Shown here: positions 54,121 through 64,000 of the stretch, piece by piece | Position numbering within the stretch: position 1 is the stretch's first letter | Layout: each line of letters opens with the position of its first letter | NCBI RefSeq assembly: GCF_016811105.1 | Contig: NZ_JAFBGM010000001.1 | Location: 1,423,126 to 1,487,125, forward strand | Length of the DNA stretch: 64,000 nucleotides | Origin: Aurantibacter crassamenti | GTDB lineage: Bacteria; Bacteroidota; Bacteroidia; Flavobacteriales; Flavobacteriaceae | Reading direction: 5' to 3' | Program-made: the position numbers and the translations under genes | Notes under the pieces: model-generated | Database searches by the model: none | What the model was told of the DNA's origin: nothing | The model's input: the letters and a program-made list of their open reading frames with translations, nothing else

Positions 54121-55464
54121 TTATAGTTTAATAAATTCGACGCGTCGGTTTTGTGCCTTGCCATCTGTAGATGAGTTGTCTCCTACAGGTTCTGTTTCTC
54201 CTTTCCCATCAGTTGAAAGTCTTTCGGAAGATACATTATAAACAGAAACTAATGCATTTTTTACAGCTTCGGCTCTTTTTTCGGATAGCTGCATATTTTT
54301 ACCATTATCGCCATCGGAGTCTGTGTGACCGATAATCTTTAATTTTAGTGAGCTATCTTGTTGAAGCACCTGGTAAATTTGACGAATTATACCCATAGAT
54401 TGTGGTTGAATATTAGCTGAACCACTATCAAATAAAATACCATTTGTTGAAATTTTCCCATCCGAAAGTAATTTTCTACGTAAATCTACACCGCCTTTTG
54501 CAATTTTTATATTTCCAATAAGTATAGATTCTTTTTCGGTGTCGGTGCCACGAAGTTTGAATTTAATACCCTGCATTTGTTTATTAGAGGGTAATAAGCG
54601 TGGCACATCTATAAATTTGTTTTCATTTATCCACAATCTAAATCGTTCTTTATTAACTGCTACAGAGATATGATGTTTTTCTTTAACAATATTTCGAATA
54701 TCCGCGTTTACATCGTTTCGAATAATCCTTTTCGAATCAATGTTATTTTCGACAACTACACCACGAGCAATAAATTGACAAAAAGAATATTCAACCATTC
54801 CAAAATTTGCACCTTTTTTAAAAGTATTGTTATCACTTACTACAATGCCAATATAGGATTGTGACGAAGTTTTATTGTCTATGCCAGTTGCAATAACATC
54901 AAACTCAAAAGTGAATTCTTCTGGTAAATTTGTTACATCAGGAATATATGCGGAGTTATACCCTGGTAGTATTTTTAGCCATTTGTTGGGTTGTCCGTCA
55001 ACGGTTACCAATTCACCACTACCATTGGTATTCCAACGGGCCGGGAAATCACCAATAAAGTCATCAGAGAAATCATCAACAAAAATTGGAGTGTCACCGG
55101 GCACAAAGTCAAACTTACTATAAACTTTTATGGTCTGAGGAGTGTTTTCTTTTTTTTCTACTGAAGAAGTAGAATTGTTCTGGTCATTTTCAGAATTCGT
55201 ATCTACTTGTGTAGGATTCTCACTTTCTTTTGGAATAGGCTGTTTCTTGTTTTTTTTACCTTCTCCTGATTCAAAAATACTATCTAAAGCTTGATCAGTT
55301 TTTTCTGAAGTTTCTTGTTCTACTCTGCGTTCAACAGTTCTTTCAGCTGCTCTTTCAGCAGCTTTTCCTAATTTTTTTAAAAATTGTGCTTCACCAGTTT
55401 GGCAAAAGAACAGAAAGCCAATAATTGGTAATAATTGTTTTAATAGTATGCTATGTTTTTTCAT
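54121..55464 (-). CDS. OmpA-family peptidoglycan-binding protein with a lectin-like middle domain
   Basis: The protein has 447 residues. A signal peptide ends near GEAQF. A charged helical stretch (about 30-100, KAAERAAERTVERRVEQETSEKTDQ) precedes a beta-rich domain (about 120-320, DDFSDDFIGDFPARWNTNGSG, LamG-like shape). The C-terminal OmpA domain (about 335-447) has LKIIGHTDSDGDNGKN, LSEKRAEAVKNAL and NRRVEFIKL, the diaminopimelate-binding fold. It probably anchors the outer membrane to peptidoglycan. It is co-transcribed with the TapB-like gene. Confidence 0.88.
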   Translation of the reverse strand: MKKHSILLKQLLPIIGFLFFCQTGEAQFLKKLGKAAERAAERTVERRVEQETSEKTDQALDSIFESGEGKKNKKQPIPKESENPTQVDTNSENDQNNSTSSVEKKENTPQTIKVYSKFDFVPGDTPIFVDDFSDDFIGDFPARWNTNGSGELVTVDGQPNKWLKILPGYNSAYIPDVTNLPEEFTFEFDVIATGIDNKTSSQSYIGIVVSDNNTFKKGANFGMVEYSFCQFIARGVVVENNIDSKRIIRNDVNADIRNIVKEKHHISVAVNKERFRLWINENKFIDVPRLLPSNKQMQGIKFKLRGTDTEKESILIGNIKIAKGGVDLRRKLLSDGKISTNGILFDSGSANIQPQSMGIIRQIYQVLQQDSSLKLKIIGHTDSDGDNGKNMQLSEKRAEAVKNALVSVYNVSSERLSTDGKGETEPVGDNSSTDGKAQNRRVEFIKL

Positions 55465-55691
55465 TTCAAACGGGGTTTAGTAAATAAGTAATGACATATT
55501 ATTCTTGAATTAAAGAGTAATCGCTACAATACTTTAATGATAAAAACCATAAAAGGTTAACATCAAAACTAATTGAACCCAGCTTTTAATTATAAAATTA
55601 TGTATTTATTGGACCTGAAAATTGTCTATTTGGTAGTAGATATTGTATAAATGGTAAAAAAGCACTTTTTCTTACATGTAAGAATGTTGCC

Positions 55692-56294
55692 CTAATGATT
55701 CAGTTTAAGTTCAAGTTGTTCTGGAAGTAATCTGAAACTTTTTCTGTGATATTTTGTGATGCCAAATTCACGAATAGCTGCGCGATGTTCTTTAGTTGGG
55801 TACCCTTTATTCTGTTTCCAATTATACATGGGATATTCTAAATGTATTTTTTCCATGTATGCATCACGGTAGGTTTTTGCTAAAACTGATGCGGCAGCAA
55901 TATTCATATATTTTGCATCACCTTTAATAATACATGCGTGCGGAATTTCTTTGTAGGGTTTGAATCTGTTTCCGTCAACAACAATGAATTTTGTTTTTGT
56001 TTTGAATTGATCAATTGATTTATGCATTGCTAAAATAGATGCATTCAGAATATTTATGGTATCAATTTCTACGGGATAAACATGAGCTACAGCGAATTCA
56101 ATTGCTAAGGATTCAAGCAGTGGGCGTAATTGATTTCTTTTGTTTTCAGAAAGTTGTTTTGAATCGTTGAGTATTTCATTTAAAAAATCTTCAGGAAGCT
56201 TTATTGCCGCAGCGGTTACGGGACCAGCAAGACAACCACGGCCTGCTTCATCCGTACCTGCTTCATCAAAGAATTTAAAATAGTTTTTAAGCAT
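55692..56294 (-). CDS. rnhB: Ribonuclease HII
   Basis: The protein has 200 residues. The RNase HII signature [18 protein letters not shown] holds the first Asp-Glu pair (about D15, E16); the next Asp is in FIVVDGNRF and the last Asp in [10 protein letters not shown]. It cuts RNA in RNA-DNA hybrids, including single ribonucleotides in DNA, in the cytoplasm. The length fits the family. It begins 17 bp after the Ldh-type dehydrogenase gene in the same direction. Confidence 0.95.
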   Translation of the reverse strand: MLKNYFKFFDEAGTDEAGRGCLAGPVTAAAIKLPEDFLNEILNDSKQLSENKRNQLRPLLESLAIEFAVAHVYPVEIDTINILNASILAMHKSIDQFKTKTKFIVVDGNRFKPYKEIPHACIIKGDAKYMNIAAASVLAKTYRDAYMEKIHLEYPMYNWKQNKGYPTKEHRAAIREFGITKYHRKSFRLLPEQLELKLNH

Positions 56295-56311
56295 GTGTAA
56301 TTAAGAGCACT

Positions 56312-57316
56312 TTAAATTCTTGCTAATAGGGTATTCCAAACTTCATCATTAATTTGGATGCCGTCTTTCATATTCTGTTCTCTTCTTTTTCTCGTCTGAC
56401 TACCTGGGTATTCTATGGTGCCCCCTTCTTTTACTGGCGCAACACTTGTAACATGATTAATGATTTCATCAACCAATTCTTTGTGTCTATTGTCACTATT
56501 CATTTGTTTTGCATCAAAACAAATAAACACTTGAGAAAGACCGTATTCTGCTTCCATTTCGCCAATTTTTGCGGTTGACTTTCCAGATGATAATAAGGTT
56601 ACTAATAAATCAACTAATATTGAAAGTCCAGAGCCTTTCCAATATCCTGTTGGTAATAGTCTTTTAGAATCTAGAATAGCTTTCGGATTTGTGGTAAGTT
56701 CACCTTCAGCAGTATATCCTCCTGTAAACGGCAGGTCTTTGCCGTCCATTTCAAGTTGCTGCATTTTGCCATATGAGAATTGAGAAAGAGACATATCAAG
56801 AACAATATGACCTTCTTCTTGGGGCACAGCTACAATTAAAGGGTTGTTGCCTGTATTAGCTTCCTTAGCTCCCCATGATGGCATATTTGGCATAGTATTC
56901 GTAAAACAAAGGGCAATACATCCTGCCTCTGCAGCCTGCCAGCCATAGGTTCCACCACGCATCCAATGACTTCCATTTCGTAATGCTACGCACCCAATTC
57001 CAGATTCTTTTGCAAGTTCAATTGCGCGTTTCATACTGAAATCTGCATTCAATGGTCCAGCACCTAGTTTTCCGTTCCATCTTTCAAAACTTCCCAATGC
57101 TAGTTCTCTTTCTGGTTCTACTCCCAATTGAACATATCCATCAGTAATCGTGTTTATAAAAACCTCAAAACGATTTACACCATGTGACAGGTATCCATCG
57201 GCAGTAGAATCAGCAAATATCTTTGCGCAAAGTTCAGCTTCGGTTTTAGTAAATCCTGTATCAGTAAGTATCTGTTCAAAAACTTCTATCAATTTGTTAT
57301 AGGTAACAAGAGCCAT
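56312..57316 (-). CDS. Ldh/YiaK-family NAD(P)-dependent 2-keto-acid dehydrogenase
   Basis: The protein has 334 residues. It matches the malate/L-lactate dehydrogenase family that is unrelated to Rossmann LDH (YlbC, YiaK, ComC): LSHGVNRFEVFI with the catalytic His, GCVALRNGSHWMRGGTYGWQAAEAG, and the C-terminal GYWKGSGLSILVDLLVTLLSSG. These enzymes reduce 2-keto acids such as 2,3-diketo-L-gulonate, malate or ureidoglycolate. It lies between a zinc alcohol dehydrogenase gene (upstream) and rnhB, all on the minus strand. The two dehydrogenases together suggest sugar-acid or polyol metabolism; the exact substrate is unknown. Confidence 0.88.
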   Translation of the reverse strand: MALVTYNKLIEVFEQILTDTGFTKTEAELCAKIFADSTADGYLSHGVNRFEVFINTITDGYVQLGVEPERELALGSFERWNGKLGAGPLNADFSMKRAIELAKESGIGCVALRNGSHWMRGGTYGWQAAEAGCIALCFTNTMPNMPSWGAKEANTGNNPLIVAVPQEEGHIVLDMSLSQFSYGKMQQLEMDGKDLPFTGGYTAEGELTTNPKAILDSKRLLPTGYWKGSGLSILVDLLVTLLSSGKSTAKIGEMEAEYGLSQVFICFDAKQMNSDNRHKELVDEIINHVTSVAPVKEGGTIEYPGSQTRKRREQNMKDGIQINDEVWNTLLARI

Positions 57317-57414
57317 TATGTTTTATTTTAATAGTGAAACCATTTTCAATCATGTCAAAAAAATGATAATTAAATGGTTGAACGAGCCGCGAATTTAACG
57401 AGACTATTATTTTA

Positions 57415-58428
57415 TTATAAGGTTAGCATTGCTTTAACGACACCAGTTTCAGGTTTTAACCAAGAATCAAAATTCTCAATCATTTCTTCAAAAGGAACCT
57501 CATGTGTGACATAAGCATCTGTTGGAAATGCACCGCTTTCAAGAACTTCTTTTACTTTGAGCATGTCTTCCATGGTTGCATTTCTGCTACACATTAAAGT
57601 GGTTTCTTTACTATGTATAAAAGGATGATTAAAAGTAAGTTCGCCTTTGTGGTGGCCAACAAGCACATACTTGCCACCGTGCGCCATATAATTCACTCCA
57701 GATTCTAATGCCTTTTTATTGCCGGTTGCATCAATCACTACGGTTGGTAGTTCATTGTTATTACACGCAAGTAATGTTTCTAACGGATTATCAATTGCAT
57801 TTACTAAGTGTTCAACGCCAAATGCTTCTTTAGCAAATTCTAAGCGCTGATTATTTACATCCATGGCGATGACATTTGCACCAGCAACTTGCGCTAGTTT
57901 TATGATGCCAAAACCAATTGGGCCACAGCCGATAACTAAAACTGATTCGCCTTTTTTTATCTCTGCTCTTCTAAGACTATGTGCGCCTATGGCTAAAGGT
58001 TCAACTATTGCAATTTCTTTGTCTGTTAATGTGCCTGCAGCTATTAGAATGTCAGTTGGTAGACTAATAATTTCTTGCATTCCGCCGTCAGTATGAACTC
58101 CTAAAACAGCTATATCTGTACAGCAATTGGTTTTTCCATTTCTACAAGCAACACATGTACCACAACTTAAATATGGCATAATGATAACATGGTCTCCAGT
58201 TTTTAAGCCTTGCTCGTTTTCGTCAATCTCTATAATTTCAGCCGCCAATTCGTGTCCTAATATTCTAGGGTATGTGAAAAATGATTGGTTACCTTGAAAG
58301 GCATGCAGGTCTGTTCCGCAAATGCCAACCTTTGTAATTTTTAGTAAAGCCTCACCCGCTTTGCGAACCGGAACGTTTGTTTCTTCTAATAAAAATGTAC
58401 CAGGTTCTTTGCAAACAATATATTTCAT
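57415..58428 (-). CDS. Zinc-containing medium-chain alcohol/polyol dehydrogenase
   Basis: The protein has 337 residues. Catalytic zinc ligands are seen in KVGICGTDLHAFQG and GHELAAEI, structural zinc in CGTCVACRNGKTNCC, and the NAD-binding Rossmann motif in VLVIGCGPIGFGIIKLAQ with acidic D in IAMDVNNQRL favouring NAD. It is closest in pattern to the sorbitol/threonine/L-gulonate or L-galactonate 5-dehydrogenase group. It begins a minus-strand group with the Ldh-type gene and rnhB. A -7 box is found at 58474-58481. Confidence 0.9.
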   Translation of the reverse strand: MKYIVCKEPGTFLLEETNVPVRKAGEALLKITKVGICGTDLHAFQGNQSFFTYPRILGHELAAEIIEIDENEQGLKTGDHVIIMPYLSCGTCVACRNGKTNCCTDIAVLGVHTDGGMQEIISLPTDILIAAGTLTDKEIAIVEPLAIGAHSLRRAEIKKGESVLVIGCGPIGFGIIKLAQVAGANVIAMDVNNQRLEFAKEAFGVEHLVNAIDNPLETLLACNNNELPTVVIDATGNKKALESGVNYMAHGGKYVLVGHHKGELTFNHPFIHSKETTLMCSRNATMEDMLKVKEVLESGAFPTDAYVTHEVPFEEMIENFDSWLKPETGVVKAMLTL

Positions 58429-58868
58429 GTATTCTATCTGTTTTGGAGATTAAAGATAATGCTCTTATATACTCAAATATAAGGGTGATTATTTCGAGAA
58501 GACTAAATTATAGGTTTATGGTAAAAGTCACAAGATAAGTTTAAAACAAAACAGATTTGATGTTGAATGATATTTAATTAATAGTGATTTGTAATTGTTT
58601 GCTATGTAAATGAGGGGTTATCTTTGGTCTTTGTTAATGTTAATTTATGTTAGTGCATGGTGATTATGTAATTACAGAATAAGATTAATAGTATCTTAAT
58701 TATTTAGTTATTAAACTTTCACACCGCATTAACATCAAAAAAATTAACTTTGTTCTCTAGAGAGCATTTCGAAATTTATGTTTTGAAAGTATTTGTGCTG
58801 TTGAATGAAAACCTGTTTGAAAATCAGGTCGAGTCTAATTTCCTCCAACTGAGGATTCATTTATATTA
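58429..58868. other. Divergent intergenic region of 440 bp (promoters, no gene)
   Basis: A minus-strand TATATTTG (58474-58481) fits the -7 box of the dehydrogenase gene. A plus-strand TAACTTTG (58745-58752) fits the -7 box of the porin gene. Between 58811 and 58854 two short hairpins (ACCTG/CAGGT and CCTC/GAGG) lie in the porin leader. No coding frame was found. Confidence 0.5.
58745..58752 (+). promoter_or_regulatory. -7 promoter element of the porin gene
   Basis: TAACTTTG fits TAnnTTTG. It would give a leader of about 110 nt that contains two short hairpins. No -33 TTG was seen. Confidence 0.45.
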
Positions 58869-60854
58869 ATGAGATATTTCTTATTCTTTATTTCCTTTTT
58901 TTTCGGAGTTTCTCTTTTCGCGCAAGAAGGTCCACGTCCGCCGAGAAAAGAAAAAGATTCAACACAACTAGAAAGAAGAGACCGACCAACATCAGCTGCT
59001 GCAGATGAGAAAGAAGAAATAGAAATTTCTATTAAGGATTATAAGATTATTTCCCACGCGCGTGACACAACTTTTCTTGATACCACGCTGACTATTCAAA
59101 AGGAGTATAAATACAACTATTTAAGAAAAGATCTCTTTGAGTTGATGCCTTTTGCAAATATAGGGCAACCCTATAATAAGTTAGGGGTAGACTTTGAACG
59201 TACAAATATGTTTCCGCAGATAGGAGCAAAGGGTAGGCATTATAATTATTTTGAAACTGAAGATATTACTTATTATAATGTGCCAACTCCAGTGTCAGAT
59301 TTGTTTTTTAAAACAACACTAGAACAAGGTCAATTGCTTGATGCGCTTTTAACGTTCAATACCTCACCTCGATTGAATTTTTCAATAGCTTACAAAGGAT
59401 TTCGGTCGTTAGGTAAGTATCAATACAATCAAGCACAGTCTGGTAATTTTAGAACGACCTTTAATTATGAAACCAAAAATAGGAGATACAGTTTAAGAGG
59501 GCATGTTGTTGCACAAGATATTGAAGCAGAAGAAAACGGTGGTATTAACAGCAAGGTTGAGCAGTTTGAGTCTGGTAATACAGAGTTTTCTGATCGCAAG
59601 CGAATTGATATACTATTTGCAGATGTGAGTAATAAAATATTAGGTAAAAGATATTATTGGGATCATCAATATAAGCTAGTAAGAAAAACAAAAGATTCGA
59701 GTAGAACTGAGAAAACTTCCTTGGCTTTAGGGCATGTCTTTAATTATGAAACACGCTATTATCAATTTGATGATGCTGTTCAAAATGAATATTTTGGTTC
59801 TGCTTTCTTAGAGGCGATTAGTGATAGGGCAAGGCTGAAGACAATGAATAATGAATTCAATGTAAAATTTAGTAATGCAACACTAGGCATGTTAGAAGGT
59901 AGTCTATCCTTATATAACTATAATTATTACTTTAATAGTAAGTTGATTACAGAAGATCAAGTTATACAGAATCAGTTGAAAGGAGAAGAGGTTATTTTGG
60001 GTGCTAAGTACAGAAACCAAATCGGTGGTTTTAAATTGAATGCAGAAGTCAAGTATACACTTTCCGGTCAATTGACCAATAATATAATGAAGGCAACTGC
60101 GCAATATCAATTAAATGAAAACAACAAGATAAAAGCAACAGTACATGCTTCTGCAAGAATGCCTGATTTTAACTTCTTGTTATATCAGAGTGAGTACGCA
60201 AATTATAATTGGCAGAATACAGAGGTTTTTGAAAATGAGAAAATCAATGGTATTCAATTAGATTTAGAATCTACATTCTTCGGTAATCTTTCAATTGATT
60301 ACAGTACCGTTGATAATTATTCGTATTTCGGAGTGGATCAAAATGAAATAGAAGAGGGGTTTGAGCAATCAGCCATAAAACCTTTTCAAGAGAATAATGT
60401 GCTCAATCATACAAAGGTTAAATACAGTAAAGAATTTAGATTGGGTGGGTTTGCCTTAAACAATACAGTAATGTATCAGAATGTCTCACAAGCAAATCAA
60501 GTTTTAAACTTGCCACAATTAGTAACGAGAAACACACTGTATTTCTCTTCTAATGTTTTTAAGAAGGCGATGTATTTACAAACAGGTATTACTTTAAAAT
60601 ATTTCACGGCCTATACTATGGATTCATACAATCCTGTGCTTGGTGAGTTTTATATTCAGAACAATGAGAAGTTAGGTGATTTCCCTATGTTAGACTTTTT
60701 TATAAATGCAAGAGTACAGCAGACACGAATTTACCTTAAGGCCGAACATTTCAATTCAAGTTTTGGTGAAACCAATAAATTTTATGCTGCGCCCAACTAT
60801 CCATATCGAGATTTTGTAATCCGTTTTGGTGTTGTTTGGAATTTCTTTTCATAA
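58869..60854 (+). CDS. Putative porin, outer membrane beta-barrel
   Basis: The protein has 661 residues. A signal peptide ends in SLFAQ, followed by a Pro/Arg/Lys-rich linker (about 20-50, RPPRKEKDSTQ). The rest (about 80-661) is beta-barrel-like, with alternating aromatic strands such as RLNFSIAYKGFRSLGKY and KTSLALGHVFNYETRYYQF, and ends in FVIRFGVVWNFF with a terminal aromatic. It matches the family named putative porin in Bacteroidota. A general diffusion or uptake role is possible, but no substrate is known. It is monocistronic. Confidence 0.8.
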   Translation: MRYFLFFISFFFGVSLFAQEGPRPPRKEKDSTQLERRDRPTSAAADEKEEIEISIKDYKIISHARDTTFLDTTLTIQKEYKYNYLRKDLFELMPFANIGQPYNKLGVDFERTNMFPQIGAKGRHYNYFETEDITYYNVPTPVSDLFFKTTLEQGQLLDALLTFNTSPRLNFSIAYKGFRSLGKYQYNQAQSGNFRTTFNYETKNRRYSLRGHVVAQDIEAEENGGINSKVEQFESGNTEFSDRKRIDILFADVSNKILGKRYYWDHQYKLVRKTKDSSRTEKTSLALGHVFNYETRYYQFDDAVQNEYFGSAFLEAISDRARLKTMNNEFNVKFSNATLGMLEGSLSLYNYNYYFNSKLITEDQVIQNQLKGEEVILGAKYRNQIGGFKLNAEVKYTLSGQLTNNIMKATAQYQLNENNKIKATVHASARMPDFNFLLYQSEYANYNWQNTEVFENEKINGIQLDLESTFFGNLSIDYSTVDNYSYFGVDQNEIEEGFEQSAIKPFQENNVLNHTKVKYSKEFRLGGFALNNTVMYQNVSQANQVLNLPQLVTRNTLYFSSNVFKKAMYLQTGITLKYFTAYTMDSYNPVLGEFYIQNNEKLGDFPMLDFFINARVQQTRIYLKAEHFNSSFGETNKFYAAPNYPYRDFVIRFGVVWNFFS

Positions 60855-61524
60855 ATATTTCTTCTGTACTAGCGTTTTTCTACTCCCAAATAACACCTTC
60901 ATTATAATTAGTTTGAGGTTTTTTTTCTGAATGATTGTTTAAGGCAAGAAAAAGAAGGGTGATTTGAATAAGATTAGTAGGTTGTTTTGTAATGATTGAG
61001 TTTGCTGTTATAAGATTGAAATCGCCTTATGAAAAGGCATAAAAGCTGCTGGGTGAATATTATTTAAAATTTATTGATTTGTAATGATCTGGATCGCAGT
61101 TAATTGAATTTTATTTTTAAAAAAAATGAGAATACTTGTTTGATAACTGAAAAAGGGTGTTACATTTGCACCCCGCAAGCGAGATAGGTAGCTATCGAGA
61201 ATGTGGAAAAGGGGTAAAAAAACGTTCATAAAAATACTGTTAAATTGGCTTAATAATGGAGGATAAATATTTTTCAAAATAAAGTTTGGCAGTTTAAAAA
61301 ACAGTTTTATATTTGCACCCGCTTTGAGACAAACGTGTCGAGGCAAATTTCAAGAAGTTCATTCACATATTGTAGAGACAACTTAATTTTTATATAGTAA
61401 TATAAGGTTAGGTTAAGAGATAAAAAGTAATTCTAAAAATTCAATTTTTAGGATAAGAATTAGATCGAGAAACAGGGCTGGGAGAATTAATCAGAAGTCG
61501 GAGCTTTAACATATTTAAGAATCG
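60855..61524 (+). promoter_or_regulatory. rRNA operon promoter and leader region
   Basis: Two promoters are visible. P1 has TTG at 61140-61142 and TACATTTG at 61161-61168 (18-bp gap). P2 has TTG at 61286-61288 and TATATTTG at 61308-61315 (19-bp gap). Both match the Bacteroidota TTG...TAnnTTTG consensus. A motif GTTCATTCACATATTG (61358-61373) in the leader recurs before 23S. A weak hairpin followed by eight Ts near 60895-60931 may end the porin transcript. Confidence 0.7.
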
Positions 61525-63051
<1,527 letters not shown>

Positions 63052-63198
63052 AGAGCATTGTTTTACCATCCGGTAAGACATAGACCTGACTTTTGAAAGT
63101 CTAACAGTCCTGTTCTTTCGATTTATATTAAACTTTTATCTGTATGTCTCTATAATCATAATATAAAGGAACGGTGTGCTTTATAGTGCATCCGGGAC

Positions 63199-63272
63199 AG
63201 TCCCGTAGCTCAGCTGGTTAGAGCGCTACACTGATAATGTAGAGGTCGGCAGTTCGAGTCTGCCCGGGACTA
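63199..63272 (+). tRNA. tRNA-Ile (anticodon GAT)
   Basis: Acceptor AGTCCCG pairs fully with CGGGACT. The anticodon arm CTACA-CTGATAA-TGTAG gives GAT, and the T-arm GGCAGTTCGAGTCTGCC is perfect. It lies in the 16S-23S spacer; CCA is not encoded. Confidence 0.96.
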
Positions 63273-63403
63273 CAATTTTCAAATTGTTAGTTCATTGGTT
63301 TGAGTTTAGATTTGAAAAACGTTCATTGAGAATAAAAGTATTGGAAATTCTAGAAGTTGTGATCTGTCAACTATAAACTGGCAACTGCCAACTTATAGAA
63401 AAT

Positions 63404-63480
63404 GGGGGATTAGCTCAGCTGGCTAGAGCGCCTGCCTTGCACGCAGGAGGTCATCGGTTCGACTCCGATATTCTCCACCA
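63404..63480 (+). tRNA. tRNA-Ala (anticodon TGC)
   Basis: Acceptor GGGGGAT pairs with ATTCTCC (two G-T pairs). The anticodon arm CCTGC-CTTGCAC-GCAGG gives TGC, and CCA is encoded at the 3' end. It lies in the 16S-23S spacer. Confidence 0.96.
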
Positions 63481-63490
63481 GGCAATGCCT

Positions 63491-63510
63491 GGAGATATTT
63501 ATTTATCTCC
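63491..63510 (+). other. Hairpin after tRNA-Ala, probable processing stem
   Basis: GGAGATA and TATCTCC pair perfectly around a 6-nt loop, 10 nt downstream of the tRNA. No T-run follows, so it is more likely a processing element than a terminator. Confidence 0.4.
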
Positions 63511-63682
63511 ATCGTATTGCATAGAGAAGTCACTAATTTAAATATTAGTGGTGACTCACCACAACGTTCATTGACATATTGGGACAGAATATATAAATCA
63601 TTTAGGTGATTAATATTATTTTGAAAAAAGAAACACGAATTTTTTAAGTAAGAAGTACGAATTAGAATATAAAAGGTCTGGC

Positions 63683-64000
63683 GACAAGCTGGAAAAGGGC
63701 GTATGGGGAATGCCTAGGCTCTCAGAGGCGATGAAGGACGCGATAAGCTGCGAAAAGCTGCGGGGATCGGCACACACGATATGATCCGCAGGTATCCGAA
63801 TGGGGCAACCCACTATGTTGAAGACATAGTACCCGCCGTAAGGCGGGAGCAAACCCGGTGAACTGAAACATCTAAGTAGCCGGAGGAGGAGAAAACAAAA
63901 GTGATTCCGGGAGTAGCGGCGAGCGAAACTGGATTAGTCCAAACCGATTTTGTTTCGGCAAAATCGGGGTTGTAGGACCACAATATCGTGTGCATAATGA
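63683..64000 (+). rRNA. 23S ribosomal RNA, 5' part (cut by window end)
   Basis: The typical 5' sequence is visible: GGGGAATGCCTAGGCTCTCAG and GGCGATGAAGGACGCGATAAGCTGCGAAAAGC, followed by CCGAATGGGGCAACCC. The start is placed by analogy with E. coli and is approximate. About 320 nt of about 2.9 kb are present. Confidence 0.95.

Noticed and set aside
53409..54164. Longer start of the TapB-like gene overlapping the OmpA gene
   Set aside because: The extra N-terminus reads MARHKTDASN and lacks a signal; the internal ATG at 54107 gives a proper signal peptide and no overlap.

Overview
The window is AT-rich chromosomal DNA from a member of the Bacteroidota, most likely a marine Flavobacteriaceae bacterium. 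Four things support this: SusC/SusD-type nutrient uptake, a hybrid two-component sensor, many -7 boxes of the form TAnnTTTG, and a Bacteroidota-type 16S rRNA gene followed by tRNA-Ile, tRNA-Ala and the start of 23S. Genus was not resolved by reading alone. No CRISPR array, insertion sequence, prophage or plasmid function was seen.

Layout. 1-5300: the 3' end of a glycoside-hydrolase-like gene, an orphan Hpt protein, a DUF4407 membrane protein, a BlaI/M56 (BlaR1-like) regulatory pair with visible operators, and a GldL-like membrane protein. 5400-7700: PhnA-type protein, M20 dipeptidase, tRNA-Leu(TAG). 7700-20700: a compact fructan/sucrose utilisation locus with a PfkB sugar kinase divergent from a fructose-sensor-like hybrid histidine kinase, then MFS sugar porter, GH32 lipoprotein, SusC, SusD and a polyphosphate-glucokinase-like ROK protein. 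The gene set would hydrolyse a fructose-containing sugar outside the cytoplasm, import the products and phosphorylate both fructose and glucose. 20700-25750: a membrane-bound AraC/TPR regulator divergent from an operon of ankyrin lipoprotein, acyltransferase and serine hydrolase, with direct repeats between them. 25970-28540: a bicupin and a DUF1593 nucleoside-hydrolase-like protein.

28580-31970 is a minus-strand four-gene cassette containing an MbnP/MbnH-like pair (copper-binding lipoprotein and di-heme MauG-like enzyme), an outer membrane protein and a small Cys-containing secreted protein. 32440-42560 holds a small repeat protein, then a co-directional minus-strand block: GH95-like hydrolase, PSD1/planctomycete-cytochrome protein, DUF1501 Tat lipoprotein, DUF2231-cytochrome-LRR protein and an SLC13 anion transporter. 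42600-47370 carries housekeeping and small envelope genes (lysS, SGNH hydrolase, Pmp3-like, lipB, collagen-like lipoprotein, small lipoprotein, 31-residue membrane protein).

47580-53400 is the most intriguing part: an ECF sigma factor, a transmembrane TPR protein in the anti-sigma position, a lipoprotein subtilase and an exported TPR-CHAT protease with a C-terminal membrane anchor, all in one direction. This looks like an envelope protease-signalling module. 53400-60850 has a TapB-like protein, an OmpA-family protein, RNase HII, two sugar-acid/polyol dehydrogenases and a putative porin. 60900-64000 is an rRNA operon with tandem promoters; 23S is cut by the window end.
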